A stretch of DNA of 27,787 nt, taken from positions 1 to 27,787 of the IMG/VR virus record IMGVR_UViG_3300032291_000789; one strand, 5' to 3'. Below are positions 16,373-24,683 of this stretch, one piece after another (the stretch's first letter is position 1; the number at the start of each line of letters is the position of its first letter). The translations under genes and the position numbers were made by a program. This stretch comes from a virus. Below the pieces are notes generated by a model. That model made no database searches and was not told the origin of the DNA. It saw only the letters and a list, made by a program, of their open reading frames with translations.

Positions 16373-19300
16373 TGTTCAAAGATAAAGATTTACAGACATT
16401 TTTAGAGACTGCACAAACTGTTAAAAATAAATCAGTAGTGATTGCAGAATGGAATATGAATAATACGACCAACATTAGTCATATTGGAAACTACAGATAT
16501 AGACCAACAAAGACATCTTCAGTCTATTCATCTTTGCCAACAAGTTTTGATGTTAATGATGCTGGAAATTTTTATACAGGAGCAACAGATGCAGATGTTT
16601 TGATAGGTGGAACATATAATGACGATAATTCTCCAAGTGTTTTTAAAAGCAAAAAAGAAAAATTAAAAAGTTTATATTCTTTAGAAGACTGTTTTGCAAA
16701 GTTTAGACCAAGGTCTGGAATAAACAAGGCCGTATATTTTGAAAATAGCAAACTCCACCACCCAAACATAGTTATGGCAGACAGACCAAGATACTATATG
16801 CCAGATAAAAATGACAAGTTTAAATACTGGACATCTTATAGAACAGAAACAACCTACAAGTATGTTTACAACAACAACACCACTGGCTATGGGTCTAGCC
16901 AAACATTTACAGATATAGATGGGAAAGAAAAATTAGGAATAGCCGATACAATTTCAGAATATGGAATTGCATCACAATTAAATGGTGTTCAAAATTCTAT
17001 AGAAGATGCATGTCCATTTGTTGTTTATAAAGAACAAGTGCCAACAAACAGGCTTGTAGTAAAAATGCAAACTCACACAGGAACAGAAAACCTAGGACCC
17101 TTCTCATCCTCAACAGGTTCATTCTCTGATCCATTCTTTGGAGAAACAAACAAAAAAGTTCCAAGCAAATGGAAGATTCAGTTTTTAAAAGACAATAATT
17201 GGAAAGACGTAATCTCTTTTAATCCTTTAGAAACAAGGATAGATGGATCTGCAATTATTAAAAGTGATGGATATGTTGAAATTGCATATGGTGTTATTGT
17301 TCCAGATGAGTGGAGAGACACTTTTGTTTTTGCAGAAGTCTATGCAAGCAGTACATTGCTTCCTGAGCAATCTGTTGTTGGATACGCATACCTTATTAAA
17401 CAAAATGAAAACGACATAGGCAAATATTATATTTGGAATGGTACCGATTACACAATCATAACACCAAAATACGGATGGTATCTTCATGATGAAACAGTTG
17501 ATAGGCTGACTAACTTTGTTACAGATCTAACTAATCCAGATAAATTTATAAGCAATGGAGACAGCAAAACTCATTACAGAGAATTTGAATATCTTTCTGG
17601 TATTAGAATTGTAGTAGAAGCAATGACAACAAAAGACTCAACTTTTGATCTCATAGAAATATCTCCAAGACTTGTTGCAAACATCTCTGACAAAGTTCTG
17701 GACTATTCAGTAAACAAGAGTGCATCAGACCTAGGCCTAAGCGGTTTACCAGTAGGACAGTTAGTTGCTTCTAATGGAGCCCTAAATGTTTTTGACTATG
17801 ACCAAACCTTTAATAAAAATAATTCATTAAGCATTGTATCAAAATATACAGACAGTCACATACAGTTTAAATTTTATGAAGTTATAATTAACGTTAATGG
17901 ATGGGACTATTGGATTCCAATAAAGACATTGTACTCAGACTCATTTCCAAAACAAGACCTGACCAACAAGCGCATTTCTTTTTCCTTAAGAGATTTATAT
18001 TGGTACTTAGAATCTTTAACTGCACCAGAAATGCTTATGACAGAGGTTTCTCTTAGTTCTGCTGTATCTCTTTTACTAGATAGCATTGGCTTTTCTAACT
18101 ACACATTTAAACGAGTAGGAGATGAAAAAGAAATGATCATGCCATATTTCTTTATTCCTCCAGACAAAAGCGTTGCCCAAGTACTACAAGACTTAGCAGT
18201 ATCAACACAAACAGCCATGTTCTTTGATGAGTATAACAATTTTGTTATGATGAGCAAAGACTATATAATGCCAACCACAGATCAACGAGCAACAGACTTT
18301 GCACTCAAAGGAACAAATGATTTATACGAAGACAAAGAAATCAAAAATAAAACATTAGCAAATTCTAAACTAGCAAATATTATTTCAATATCAAATGAGT
18401 CAAACACAATATACAATGGAGGTACAATAAACTATACTGTTAGACACCTTCAAAGGTCTATAGGTTCTTTGAGACAGGCAAGTCTTTTGGAAGATGAAAG
18501 AATGTATATCTATAAACCAGCACTACTATGGGAAGTCTCTGGTACTCAAAATACAAAGTCAATAAATAATGAAGTTGGAACTCAGTCTGCATACGTTCTT
18601 TCTGCAATACCATTAAATTCTAATTTATCAGATCAGGTTCCAGAGGTTAAAAATGGTATTGTTATTAATAATACGTTTAGCCTTGGAGAGGCAGTTTATT
18701 GGATTACTAGATATAATGGATATTTTTATTCTAGTGGAGAAATTATAAAGTATGATGCTGTTCAGTATAATGTTGGTGGATTTGGAAATGTCTGGATAAC
18801 ATCAGTTGAAGAATATCAAAACTATTTTTCTAAATTGCCATTTAATGGAAAACTATACCCTACTGGACTTGTAAGAATTTACTCAGAGCCAAACTATTTT
18901 GAACAAGAAGGAATTCTTAAACTCAAAAATGGTCCAGTATCTAAACATGGGCGTGGACAATTTGACACAAAGGTAGTTGAGCATTCTGCAGGAATAGCAG
19001 ATTATTGGAAATCAGACGAGAACATAAAGGGATGCTACATGGCATCAGAATATTTGTTTGAATCAAAAACTCCTTTACCAACAACAACAGTTGATGCTGC
19101 AGGCAAAACAACAGGTAGCGGAATATCATCAGATGTTATATCAAGAACAGCAACACGAAGTGGTATTATAAGAAACTTTTTGTCAACATCTTTAGCAGGA
19201 GAAATAACTACAGCAACTCAGCAAGTGCCTGGATCTGTTCAGTCTTCAGCGTTTTGTTTAACTGGTCCAAACTTTAGTACAAAAGAAAAACCAAGAGATT

Positions 19301-20763
19301 TTGTTTCCTATGTTTATAAATCTTTAGCAGATAAAAAATATAAGCATTTTGGAACAAGGGTTAGAATAATTGGAAAAATAGAAAATAATCAAGACCGTGG
19401 TCAAACCTCTAACGGTGCTGCTGCCTACTATACTATTAATGGATCTACTCCAGACAAAAATGTTACAGTGTCTGGAGGGTCTGCAGGAATAGCAGTAATG
19501 GTAAACCCAACAACTAATGTTGGTTATTACTTTGAAATAGCAGGGCTTGGCCTTAATAAGTTGTCAGCAAAAGACAAACAAGATGTTCATAATGTTTTAT
19601 TTTATAAGGTTAAGTCAAGTGGTGGCGCAGCAATTCCAGTTCCACTATATAAAGGCTTGGCTAAAATTATAGTAGATGATGGAAGATTTACTGGTCAATC
19701 AAGAATGTTTGCTGAGGAAAATCCAACGGTATATGATCTAGCAGTAGAATATGAAGACATAGGAACTCTAAGAAGATTCTACCTATACATAAATGGAACT
19801 ATGGTAAAGACAGTAGATGACACAGAGCCACTGCCAGTATATTCTAATATTGCTTTATTTACTAGAGGGTCTTCAAGGGCTATGTTTGAAAATGTATATG
19901 CCTTGTGTAATAATTATTCTCAAAACACATCGTTTTCTTTAGGAACTCCCGTAAACTCTGTCTTTGGAGATTCTGATATTGATGCAAGCGAGTCTTTTAG
20001 AAAATATGCCCTTAGTGGATTAGTACAAAGCACCTACCTATCTGGAGTTGGATCTTCTGAGTCTCCAAAATATAACATCTATTTTGAAGAGTTTGGAACT
20101 ATTATGAGAGAAGTTGCAGAGTTTAACTTTAAATATGACAAGGCTTTTCCAGCACTTACTGCAAAAATCTCTCCAACATTTAACAAGATAAAAGGTTTCA
20201 CTGTGTCTGGTTTTAGAGCAGGATCTTATGGGGCAGAGTTTTTAATTTTTAATGCAACAGATACAGCCCTTAGTTTGGACGAGACGAGTGGAAACTACTT
20301 AAGAATTCAGGGAATTACATTTACTCAACAGTCCAGCAATACCCTAACAGTTGATCAATATTTTAATAAGAACAGCCTTAACTCAGATCCAAAGTTTGTT
20401 GCAGACAAACTTATTTCAAATCCTTTTAAGTTTAGGTCAGACTACGAGGACATAAAGTTTAGCAGAATGGAACACGGAAGAAAAGATTTTTCTTTGGATG
20501 CAACCTATGTTCAGTCACAAGACGAAGCCTGGGATTTGATGAAATGGCTTATTGAGAAAATAGCAAAACCAAGAAAAGCAATAGGGGTTAAAATATTTTC
20601 AAACCCAACAATCCAACTTGGGGATATTGTTAGTTTAGATTATAAAGAAAATGAAGTAGACGCTATATCAAATTCTTCTAATAGATTTGTTGTATATAAT
20701 ATTGACTTTTCAAGAAGTTCTAATGGTCCAGAAATGCAACTATTTTTAAGTGAGGTTCTATAA
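16372..20763 (+). CDS. Large minor tail protein / tail hub with lectin-like insertion
   Basis: A 1463-residue protein; its ATG overlaps the previous stop by one base (TAATG). Residues about 510-640 look like a hub domain (ISFSLRDLYWYLESLTAPEM, then a helix rich in small residues, then IPPDKSVAQVLQDLAVSTQTAMFFDE). Residues about 959-1182 look like a concanavalin/LamG-type beta sandwich: KHFGTRVRIIGKI, GIAVMVNPTTNVGYYFEI, RRFYLYINGTMVKTVDD and YSNIALFTRGSSRAMFENVYAL. Residues about 1345-1463 return to a hub-like C-terminus (AWDLMKWLIEKIAKPRKAIGVKIFSNPTIQLGDIV). It probably forms the central tip of the tail, with the lectin-like part facing surface glycans. No enzymatic motif was recognised. Domain calls are by eye; the fold of residues 1-500 is unknown to me. 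Confidence 0.72.
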   Translation: MFKDKDLQTFLETAQTVKNKSVVIAEWNMNNTTNISHIGNYRYRPTKTSSVYSSLPTSFDVNDAGNFYTGATDADVLIGGTYNDDNSPSVFKSKKEKLKSLYSLEDCFAKFRPRSGINKAVYFENSKLHHPNIVMADRPRYYMPDKNDKFKYWTSYRTETTYKYVYNNNTTGYGSSQTFTDIDGKEKLGIADTISEYGIASQLNGVQNSIEDACPFVVYKEQVPTNRLVVKMQTHTGTENLGPFSSSTGSFSDPFFGETNKKVPSKWKIQFLKDNNWKDVISFNPLETRIDGSAIIKSDGYVEIAYGVIVPDEWRDTFVFAEVYASSTLLPEQSVVGYAYLIKQNENDIGKYYIWNGTDYTIITPKYGWYLHDETVDRLTNFVTDLTNPDKFISNGDSKTHYREFEYLSGIRIVVEAMTTKDSTFDLIEISPRLVANISDKVLDYSVNKSASDLGLSGLPVGQLVASNGALNVFDYDQTFNKNNSLSIVSKYTDSHIQFKFYEVIINVNGWDYWIPIKTLYSDSFPKQDLTNKRISFSLRDLYWYLESLTAPEMLMTEVSLSSAVSLLLDSIGFSNYTFKRVGDEKEMIMPYFFIPPDKSVAQVLQDLAVSTQTAMFFDEYNNFVMMSKDYIMPTTDQRATDFALKGTNDLYEDKEIKNKTLANSKLANIISISNESNTIYNGGTINYTVRHLQRSIGSLRQASLLEDERMYIYKPALLWEVSGTQNTKSINNEVGTQSAYVLSAIPLNSNLSDQVPEVKNGIVINNTFSLGEAVYWITRYNGYFYSSGEIIKYDAVQYNVGGFGNVWITSVEEYQNYFSKLPFNGKLYPTGLVRIYSEPNYFEQEGILKLKNGPVSKHGRGQFDTKVVEHSAGIADYWKSDENIKGCYMASEYLFESKTPLPTTTVDAAGKTTGSGISSDVISRTATRSGIIRNFLSTSLAGEITTATQQVPGSVQSSAFCLTGPNFSTKEKPRDFVSYVYKSLADKKYKHFGTRVRIIGKIENNQDRGQTSNGAAAYYTINGSTPDKNVTVSGGSAGIAVMVNPTTNVGYYFEIAGLGLNKLSAKDKQDVHNVLFYKVKSSGGAAIPVPLYKGLAKIIVDDGRFTGQSRMFAEENPTVYDLAVEYEDIGTLRRFYLYINGTMVKTVDDTEPLPVYSNIALFTRGSSRAMFENVYALCNNYSQNTSFSLGTPVNSVFGDSDIDASESFRKYALSGLVQSTYLSGVGSSESPKYNIYFEEFGTIMREVAEFNFKYDKAFPALTAKISPTFNKIKGFTVSGFRAGSYGAEFLIFNATDTALSLDETSGNYLRIQGITFTQQSSNTLTVDQYFNKNSLNSDPKFVADKLISNPFKFRSDYEDIKFSRMEHGRKDFSLDATYVQSQDEAWDLMKWLIEKIAKPRKAIGVKIFSNPTIQLGDIVSLDYKENEVDAISNSSNRFVVYNIDFSRSSNGPEMQLFLSEVL

Positions 20764-21371
20764 TGGCAGATGTATCAGGAACAGCAAACGTTGCAGGAGT
20801 CCCTTGGACAATATCAGGCAACTATAATAAAAATTTTGGAGTATCTGCAACAGCAAATATTCCAGATCCAGCCAAGGCAAACAGCACATCTAGTGATGAC
20901 TCTATAAAAATTGCAACACCAGACTTACTAGTGTTTGGAGAAGAAGTAGTTGCTATTGAAATAATGACAGACCTTATATTTGAAGATATTGGTGGTCATG
21001 AACTTTCTACAATATCTAGGCATGACTTGGTAAATGGCCAAACAATACTTTATTCTCCAATTAAAAATTTAACAGATCTTTATTTGCAGTACAACCCAAA
21101 CAATATTTTAAGGCTACAGTCTGCTGATTCTTTTTTTAGTTCTTTGGCTTTGTCGTTTCCAAACTATATTCCAGTATATGGAAATGGCTATACCCTAGAA
21201 GGAGATGATCCAGATCTAACAAAAAGAAAAAAGGTCTTTAATGGAAAGTCTATCTATATAGATCCGATAAGCGGAGACCTTGTAATTAATGTAATTAATG
21301 TGAAAGAAACTGAGCAGGTAGAGGTTGAGATTCTTACTGCTGGAGAGATTTTTAATGATACAATATACTAA
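20763..21371 (+). CDS. Minor tail protein
   Basis: A 202-residue protein overlapping the hub gene by one base (TAATG), with TGAGG upstream. The first 35 residues are Gly/Ser/Ala-rich (MADVSGTANVAGVPWTISGNYNKNFG). A more ordered part follows, with DLIFEDIGGHELSTISRHDLVNGQ and IKNLTDLYLQYNPNNILRL. These segments resemble small minor tail proteins found in actinophage tail-fibre clusters. The C-terminus is strand-rich (VINVINVKETEQVEVEILT). Tail location is supported by its neighbours; the molecular role is not evident. Confidence 0.65.
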   Translation: MADVSGTANVAGVPWTISGNYNKNFGVSATANIPDPAKANSTSSDDSIKIATPDLLVFGEEVVAIEIMTDLIFEDIGGHELSTISRHDLVNGQTILYSPIKNLTDLYLQYNPNNILRLQSADSFFSSLALSFPNYIPVYGNGYTLEGDDPDLTKRKKVFNGKSIYIDPISGDLVINVINVKETEQVEVEILTAGEIFNDTIY

Positions 21372-21382
21372 AGGGGCAATCA

Positions 21383-22573
21383 ATGATAACTAATACAGGT
21401 AAAAATATTTTAGCAAAGTACCTTGTGGGTCAGACCACATCTTACGCATCTCATATTGCCATAGGCTGTGGCCCAAAGCCAGCAGCATCTGACTATACAT
21501 TTAATAATTCAGAGTTGTCGGCTATGAGGGATAAAACCTCTTTAGATTTTGAGATGTTGCGTGTGCCTATTATCTCTAGAGGTTTTGTAAATGAGGGGGG
21601 ACTTTCAAAGGTTGTACTTACGGCAGAACTTCCAACAGAAGAAAGATATGAGATTACTGAAGTAGGAATATTCTCTGCAGCATCTAATCCACTGGCTGGC
21701 CCATTTGATAGCAAGATTGTTTACTCTTTTTCAGATACCGACAATTGGAAATACAGTATTGATGGAGGAGCACCTGCAAATCTCGCTGTTAAGTATGGGC
21801 CTCTAGATGAACAAGAAAATGATGGGGTTATTAATGTAGTTGATAGCAATAACCAATCAATAAAGGTTTTTGCAACAAACTCAGACAACAGAATTTTTAC
21901 AAATCAGTATAGAGTTAACAGAAATGAAAGATGTAGGTTTTTAAACAATATTGTTGCAATGAGAGGAGATACATCATATCTTTCCTATAATCCACAAGGA
22001 GTTATGCTTAAAACATCTGTGTCAGATCATATCGTATTAGATCAAACCTCTATAGATTTTACCAAGAACAGTCCTTTAGACGAACTTAGACTTGCATTTT
22101 CTGTTATAAATAGAGTTCCTGGAACAAGCCTAGTTCCTGTAACTGTTCCAGACAACGTTAAAATACTGTTAGAGTTTTCTCATACTACCAACTCTACCAT
22201 TCAGTATGCACAATTTCAAGTTGACATTGACGATATTGGATATGCAAATGGAACATCAGAGAATACCCATGATTTTGAAAATAACAGATATATTGTAGTA
22301 GGTAAAACCTTTCAAGAGTTAAAAAAGAGTTTAAGATTTAGTTGGGCTGAAGTTACTACAGCAAAAATTTATGCTACTATTACTAAAGACAATTTACCAT
22401 CTGACTCTTTTTATATTTGCCTGGATGCTTTAAGACTTGAGAATACCACAGCAACGAACTCTCTATATGGATTAACTGGATATTCTGTAATTAAAAATAT
22501 ACAATCTAGACCAATTATAAAAACAGGAAATACAACAAACTATATAGAGTTTAGATTTGCGTTGGATGTTTAA
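21383..22573 (+). CDS. Minor tail protein / tail fibre-like
   Basis: A 396-residue protein 11 bases after the previous stop, with AAGGGG as ribosome site. The N-terminus (MITNTGKNILAKYLVGQTTSYASHIAIGCGPKP) and following LTAELPTEERYEITEVGIFSA resemble the attachment end of phage appendage proteins, which start with an NTGKN or similar sequence and an EVG(I/L)(F/Y) motif. The rest (residues about 170-396) is strand-rich and variable in appearance, as expected for a receptor-facing part. No enzyme motif, signal sequence or membrane segment. Confidence 0.65.
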   Translation: MITNTGKNILAKYLVGQTTSYASHIAIGCGPKPAASDYTFNNSELSAMRDKTSLDFEMLRVPIISRGFVNEGGLSKVVLTAELPTEERYEITEVGIFSAASNPLAGPFDSKIVYSFSDTDNWKYSIDGGAPANLAVKYGPLDEQENDGVINVVDSNNQSIKVFATNSDNRIFTNQYRVNRNERCRFLNNIVAMRGDTSYLSYNPQGVMLKTSVSDHIVLDQTSIDFTKNSPLDELRLAFSVINRVPGTSLVPVTVPDNVKILLEFSHTTNSTIQYAQFQVDIDDIGYANGTSENTHDFENNRYIVVGKTFQELKKSLRFSWAEVTTAKIYATITKDNLPSDSFYICLDALRLENTTATNSLYGLTGYSVIKNIQSRPIIKTGNTTNYIEFRFALDV

Positions 22574-22575
22574 AA

Positions 22576-23019
22576 ATGACAATTCTACCAGAACCTGGAA
22601 TTAAAAATGTTATTATTAAAAAAGAGTTTCTAAAAAGAGTTACAAACGATAATAATAGGATTATTAGATTTCGAATTGTTGCTGAAGATAAAAATAGAAA
22701 GTCTGCCTACTCTGCAAACCTTGCAGTACAATCTGGGCAGGTTTATACTGGTATTGGATATGTAAAACCAGATTCTGTATCAAACACAATTCAGGTAGGA
22801 TGGTCTCTTGGAGATGTTTCCACGCAGATACTATATGATATTTTTGTAGGATTTGATTCTTCTTTGCCAACTTATAAAACAACAACTGCGTCAACAACTT
22901 ATTTACTTTCAAAAACTGGAACAACTTCTGTTAGGGTCATAATCCAAGCATCTTCAACAAACCCAGAACTAAATCCTAGTTTAGAGATTTACGATTCTGG
23001 AACAGTGAGTCTGGTATAA
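22576..23019 (+). CDS. Putative tail appendage protein, beta-sandwich-like
   Basis: A 147-residue protein two bases after the previous stop. The ribosome site is weak (GGATG about 8 bases upstream), which may mean translational coupling. Sequence after residue 20 alternates hydrophobic and polar residues (NRIIRFRIVAEDKNRKSAYSANLAVQ, YDIFVGFDSSLPTYKTTTASTTYLL), suggesting an Ig or fibronectin-III-like sandwich. It begins MTILPEPG, much like the next gene's MAILPVPERG. Function is inferred only from its place among tail genes. Confidence 0.6.
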   Translation: MTILPEPGIKNVIIKKEFLKRVTNDNNRIIRFRIVAEDKNRKSAYSANLAVQSGQVYTGIGYVKPDSVSNTIQVGWSLGDVSTQILYDIFVGFDSSLPTYKTTTASTTYLLSKTGTTSVRVIIQASSTNPELNPSLEIYDSGTVSLV

Positions 23020-23020
23020 T
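23012..23020 (+). promoter_or_regulatory. Extended -10 promoter giving a leaderless mRNA
   Basis: TGGTATAAT with perfect TATAAT at 23015-23020, overlapping the stop of the upstream gene. ATG starts at 23027, so hexamer-to-ATG spacing is 6 bases and the A of ATG is the expected +1. This is the same register as the promoter at 4566. No Shine-Dalgarno precedes the ATG. Confidence 0.75.
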
Positions 23021-23026
23021 TATACT

Positions 23027-23473
23027 ATGGCAATTTTACCTGTACCAGAGCGAGGACAGCCCTTAGACGTAACTTATATTTACCAGATTGTTAAGGCTGT
23101 TAATGATTTGTCAACTGCAGCATCTACCTCAATAAACAAATATGTTACAGTAGATACTCCAAACGCAGGAAAGCAAAGCGTTAAAACATCAGAAGCCCGA
23201 GTAGTTGGTGGATATATCTCAGTTACAAAAGGAGATAATCAAACTACTGGATCAACAAAAGACTTTTCTTACTCTTTTCCTACCGAGTTTAAGTTTACAC
23301 CTATAGTTACCGCAACCCCAGTCAGTACTGGAACCGCATCAGTTGCGGGTAAAGATGTAGTTGTTACACTTTCTAGCATAACCACTTCAGGCCTAGAAGG
23401 ATCAGTTAAATTTAACCTTGGTGGAATTACAAATGTCGGTATTAACTTTATTGCAATAGGCATACCCAACTAA
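23027..23473 (+). CDS. Tail fibre-like protein with C-terminal beta-sandwich
   Basis: A 148-residue protein. Residues 1-45 hold MAILPVPERGQPLDVTYIYQIVKAVNDLSTAAS, with a helix that could trimerise or anchor. Residues about 60-148 are beta-rich (ARVVGGYISVTKGD, DFSYSFPTEFKFTPIVTATPVS, GKDVVVTLSSITTSGLEGSVKF, NVGINFIAIGIPN). This pattern is common in phage tail-tip adhesins and resembles H-type-lectin-like sandwiches. The transcript is predicted leaderless, and the gene heads a new unit at the end of the tail cluster. The following gene overlaps its stop by one base. Host-recognition function is inference. Confidence 0.65.
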   Translation: MAILPVPERGQPLDVTYIYQIVKAVNDLSTAASTSINKYVTVDTPNAGKQSVKTSEARVVGGYISVTKGDNQTTGSTKDFSYSFPTEFKFTPIVTATPVSTGTASVAGKDVVVTLSSITTSGLEGSVKFNLGGITNVGINFIAIGIPN

Positions 23474-23664
23474 TGATTTTTTGTAAAAAATGCAAAGGAA
23501 GAATGTTTCTAGATAGGCAATATACAGAAATAAATAATTTAGAAATGTACTGTATGTCTTGTGGGGCACGATCATTTTTTCATCCACCAAACAATTCTCA
23601 GGAGGGCCGATGGCTATTAAAAAGGGAACAATTGAGAGCGAAGGCTACAATGTCCTCCCTGTAA
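23473..23664 (+). CDS. Small zinc-ribbon protein
   Basis: A 63-residue protein whose ATG overlaps the previous stop by one base. Two Cys pairs, C4-x2-C7 and C27-x2-C30, form a likely zinc ribbon (CKKCKG...CMSCGA). The C-terminal half is basic. The last 55 bases overlap the next gene in another frame, so only the N-terminal ~45 residues are free of that constraint. It stands between tail and replication genes, next to a likely DNA-binding regulator, so a nucleic-acid or RNA-polymerase binding role is possible but not shown. Confidence 0.65.
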   Translation: MIFCKKCKGRMFLDRQYTEINNLEMYCMSCGARSFFHPPNNSQEGRWLLKREQLRAKATMSSL

Positions 23665-24152
23665 TTCCAGGGAGTAAAAAGGTTTGGTTTTTAAATGGAG
23701 ATCTTGTTAGGGTTCACCACCTAAACAAATCTAATGGAATAATGTCTGTTTATAATATTACAAAAGATCAGATCGAAAGTTGTTTAGTTAGTGATTTTAA
23801 AAGCAAAAGAGAAAGGTCTTATACGGTTGGGCAGACTGCTGATTTAGTTAATCGTCATAAAAAATATATGCCGTCACTAATGAAACGAGGAGTCATTCCA
23901 TTTCCAACGGGATCTCAAAAAGGTGGAGCAAGAGGATTTCAAGTAAGATCATATTACTCAGAATCGCAAGTAAGAGAGATACGTGATATACTTGCTTCAT
24001 ATCATATTGGTAGACCAAGAAAAGATAAATTAATTACTAATGATATTACGCCTAGCAAGCAAGAGTTGACACGCAGGATGGGCGATGGTATACTTACATA
24101 TAGAAGAACAGAAGACGGACAGTTTGTTCCAATTTGGAGCGAGTCTATTTAA
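23610..24152 (+). CDS. MerR-like helix-turn-helix DNA-binding protein with AT-hook
   Basis: A 180-residue protein. ATG 23610 is chosen because AGGAGGG (23600-23606) lies just before it; the frame is open further upstream but without a ribosome site. Residues about 70-110 look like a winged helix of MerR type: YTVGQTADLVNRHKKYMPSLMKRGVIPFP. A later RSYYSESQVREIRDIL (about 114-130) resembles the second part of the same fold. GRPRK at residues 134-138 is an AT-hook core, which would suit an AT-rich genome. Many actinophages carry a similar regulator at the virion/replication boundary. It may control the promoter set seen here, but its target is unknown. Confidence 0.72.
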   Translation: MAIKKGTIESEGYNVLPVIPGSKKVWFLNGDLVRVHHLNKSNGIMSVYNITKDQIESCLVSDFKSKRERSYTVGQTADLVNRHKKYMPSLMKRGVIPFPTGSQKGGARGFQVRSYYSESQVREIRDILASYHIGRPRKDKLITNDITPSKQELTRRMGDGILTYRRTEDGQFVPIWSESI

Positions 24153-24165
24153 CGAAGGGTATAAA

Positions 24166-24375
24166 ATGGAAAACGAAGAGACAAAGGTATCTGTTACACT
24201 TGGATACACACTTAACCTTGGCAACTTTCAATCACTAAGACTAGATCTTGGTGTTGTAGATTCAAGACGTAATGGAGAAACTCCAGATCAAGCATTTGAG
24301 CGAGTCTACAAGTTTGTTGAAGATAAGTTAACTGCTAAGATTTTAGAAGCACAATCCGAGGCTGAAGAAAAGTAA
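24166..24375 (+). CDS. Small conserved-looking protein of unknown function
   Basis: A 69-residue protein. I chose ATG 24166, with GAAGGG six bases upstream; the longer open frame from 24085 overlaps the regulator gene and reads unlike a protein. Sequence: an N-terminal strand (VSVTLGYTLNLGNFQSLRLDLGV), then a helix with TPDQAFERVYKFVEDKL. Short proteins of this look occur near replication genes in related phages, but I know no function. The stop overlaps the next ATG by one base. Confidence 0.65.
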   Translation: MENEETKVSVTLGYTLNLGNFQSLRLDLGVVDSRRNGETPDQAFERVYKFVEDKLTAKILEAQSEAEEK

Positions 24376-24683
24376 TGGCCGAACGCAAAGACCGTATGGC
24401 TTTGCTTTCAAGATACAGCAAGTATCATACCGCAAGGTACGAATCAAAGCCATCTCTAAACCTAAATGTAGAGCAATGGGCATCTGATGCCCTTGTGGAA
24501 TCATATACATTATCAGGGTGCTACGATATACTTGAGTATTACTTTGCTGTTTCAGAAACCCCATCATGGAATTACTTTGCATACAATGCAGAAAAAATAT
24601 TACAGGCAAAAAAGGATAGATTAAAAGATATCCAAGAAAGAGCAGAGCGTAGAAGACTGGCAAAGGAGTGGTTAAGTGAATAA
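24375..24683 (+). CDS. Small helical protein before helicase, function unknown
   Basis: A 102-residue, mostly helical, charged protein (MAERKDRMALLSRYSKYHTARY..., ending KDRLKDIQERAERRRLAKEWLSE). It overlaps the helicase gene by 8 bases and the previous stop by one base, so the three are probably translationally coupled. Its place directly before a DnaB-like helicase and its size would suit a helicase accessory or loader protein, but no loader motif is visible. Treat as unknown. Confidence 0.62.
   Translation: MAERKDRMALLSRYSKYHTARYESKPSLNLNVEQWASDALVESYTLSGCYDILEYYFAVSETPSWNYFAYNAEKILQAKKDRLKDIQERAERRRLAKEWLSE

Noticed and set aside
24085-24165. Longer N-terminus for the small protein at 24166
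   Set aside because: The extension overlaps the regulator gene in another frame, and the ATG at 24166 has a good ribosome site.
24154-24168. TATAAA directly before ATG 24166 as a leaderless promoter
   Set aside because: It abuts the ATG with no room for the -10 to +1 distance, and GAAGGG upstream explains initiation better.
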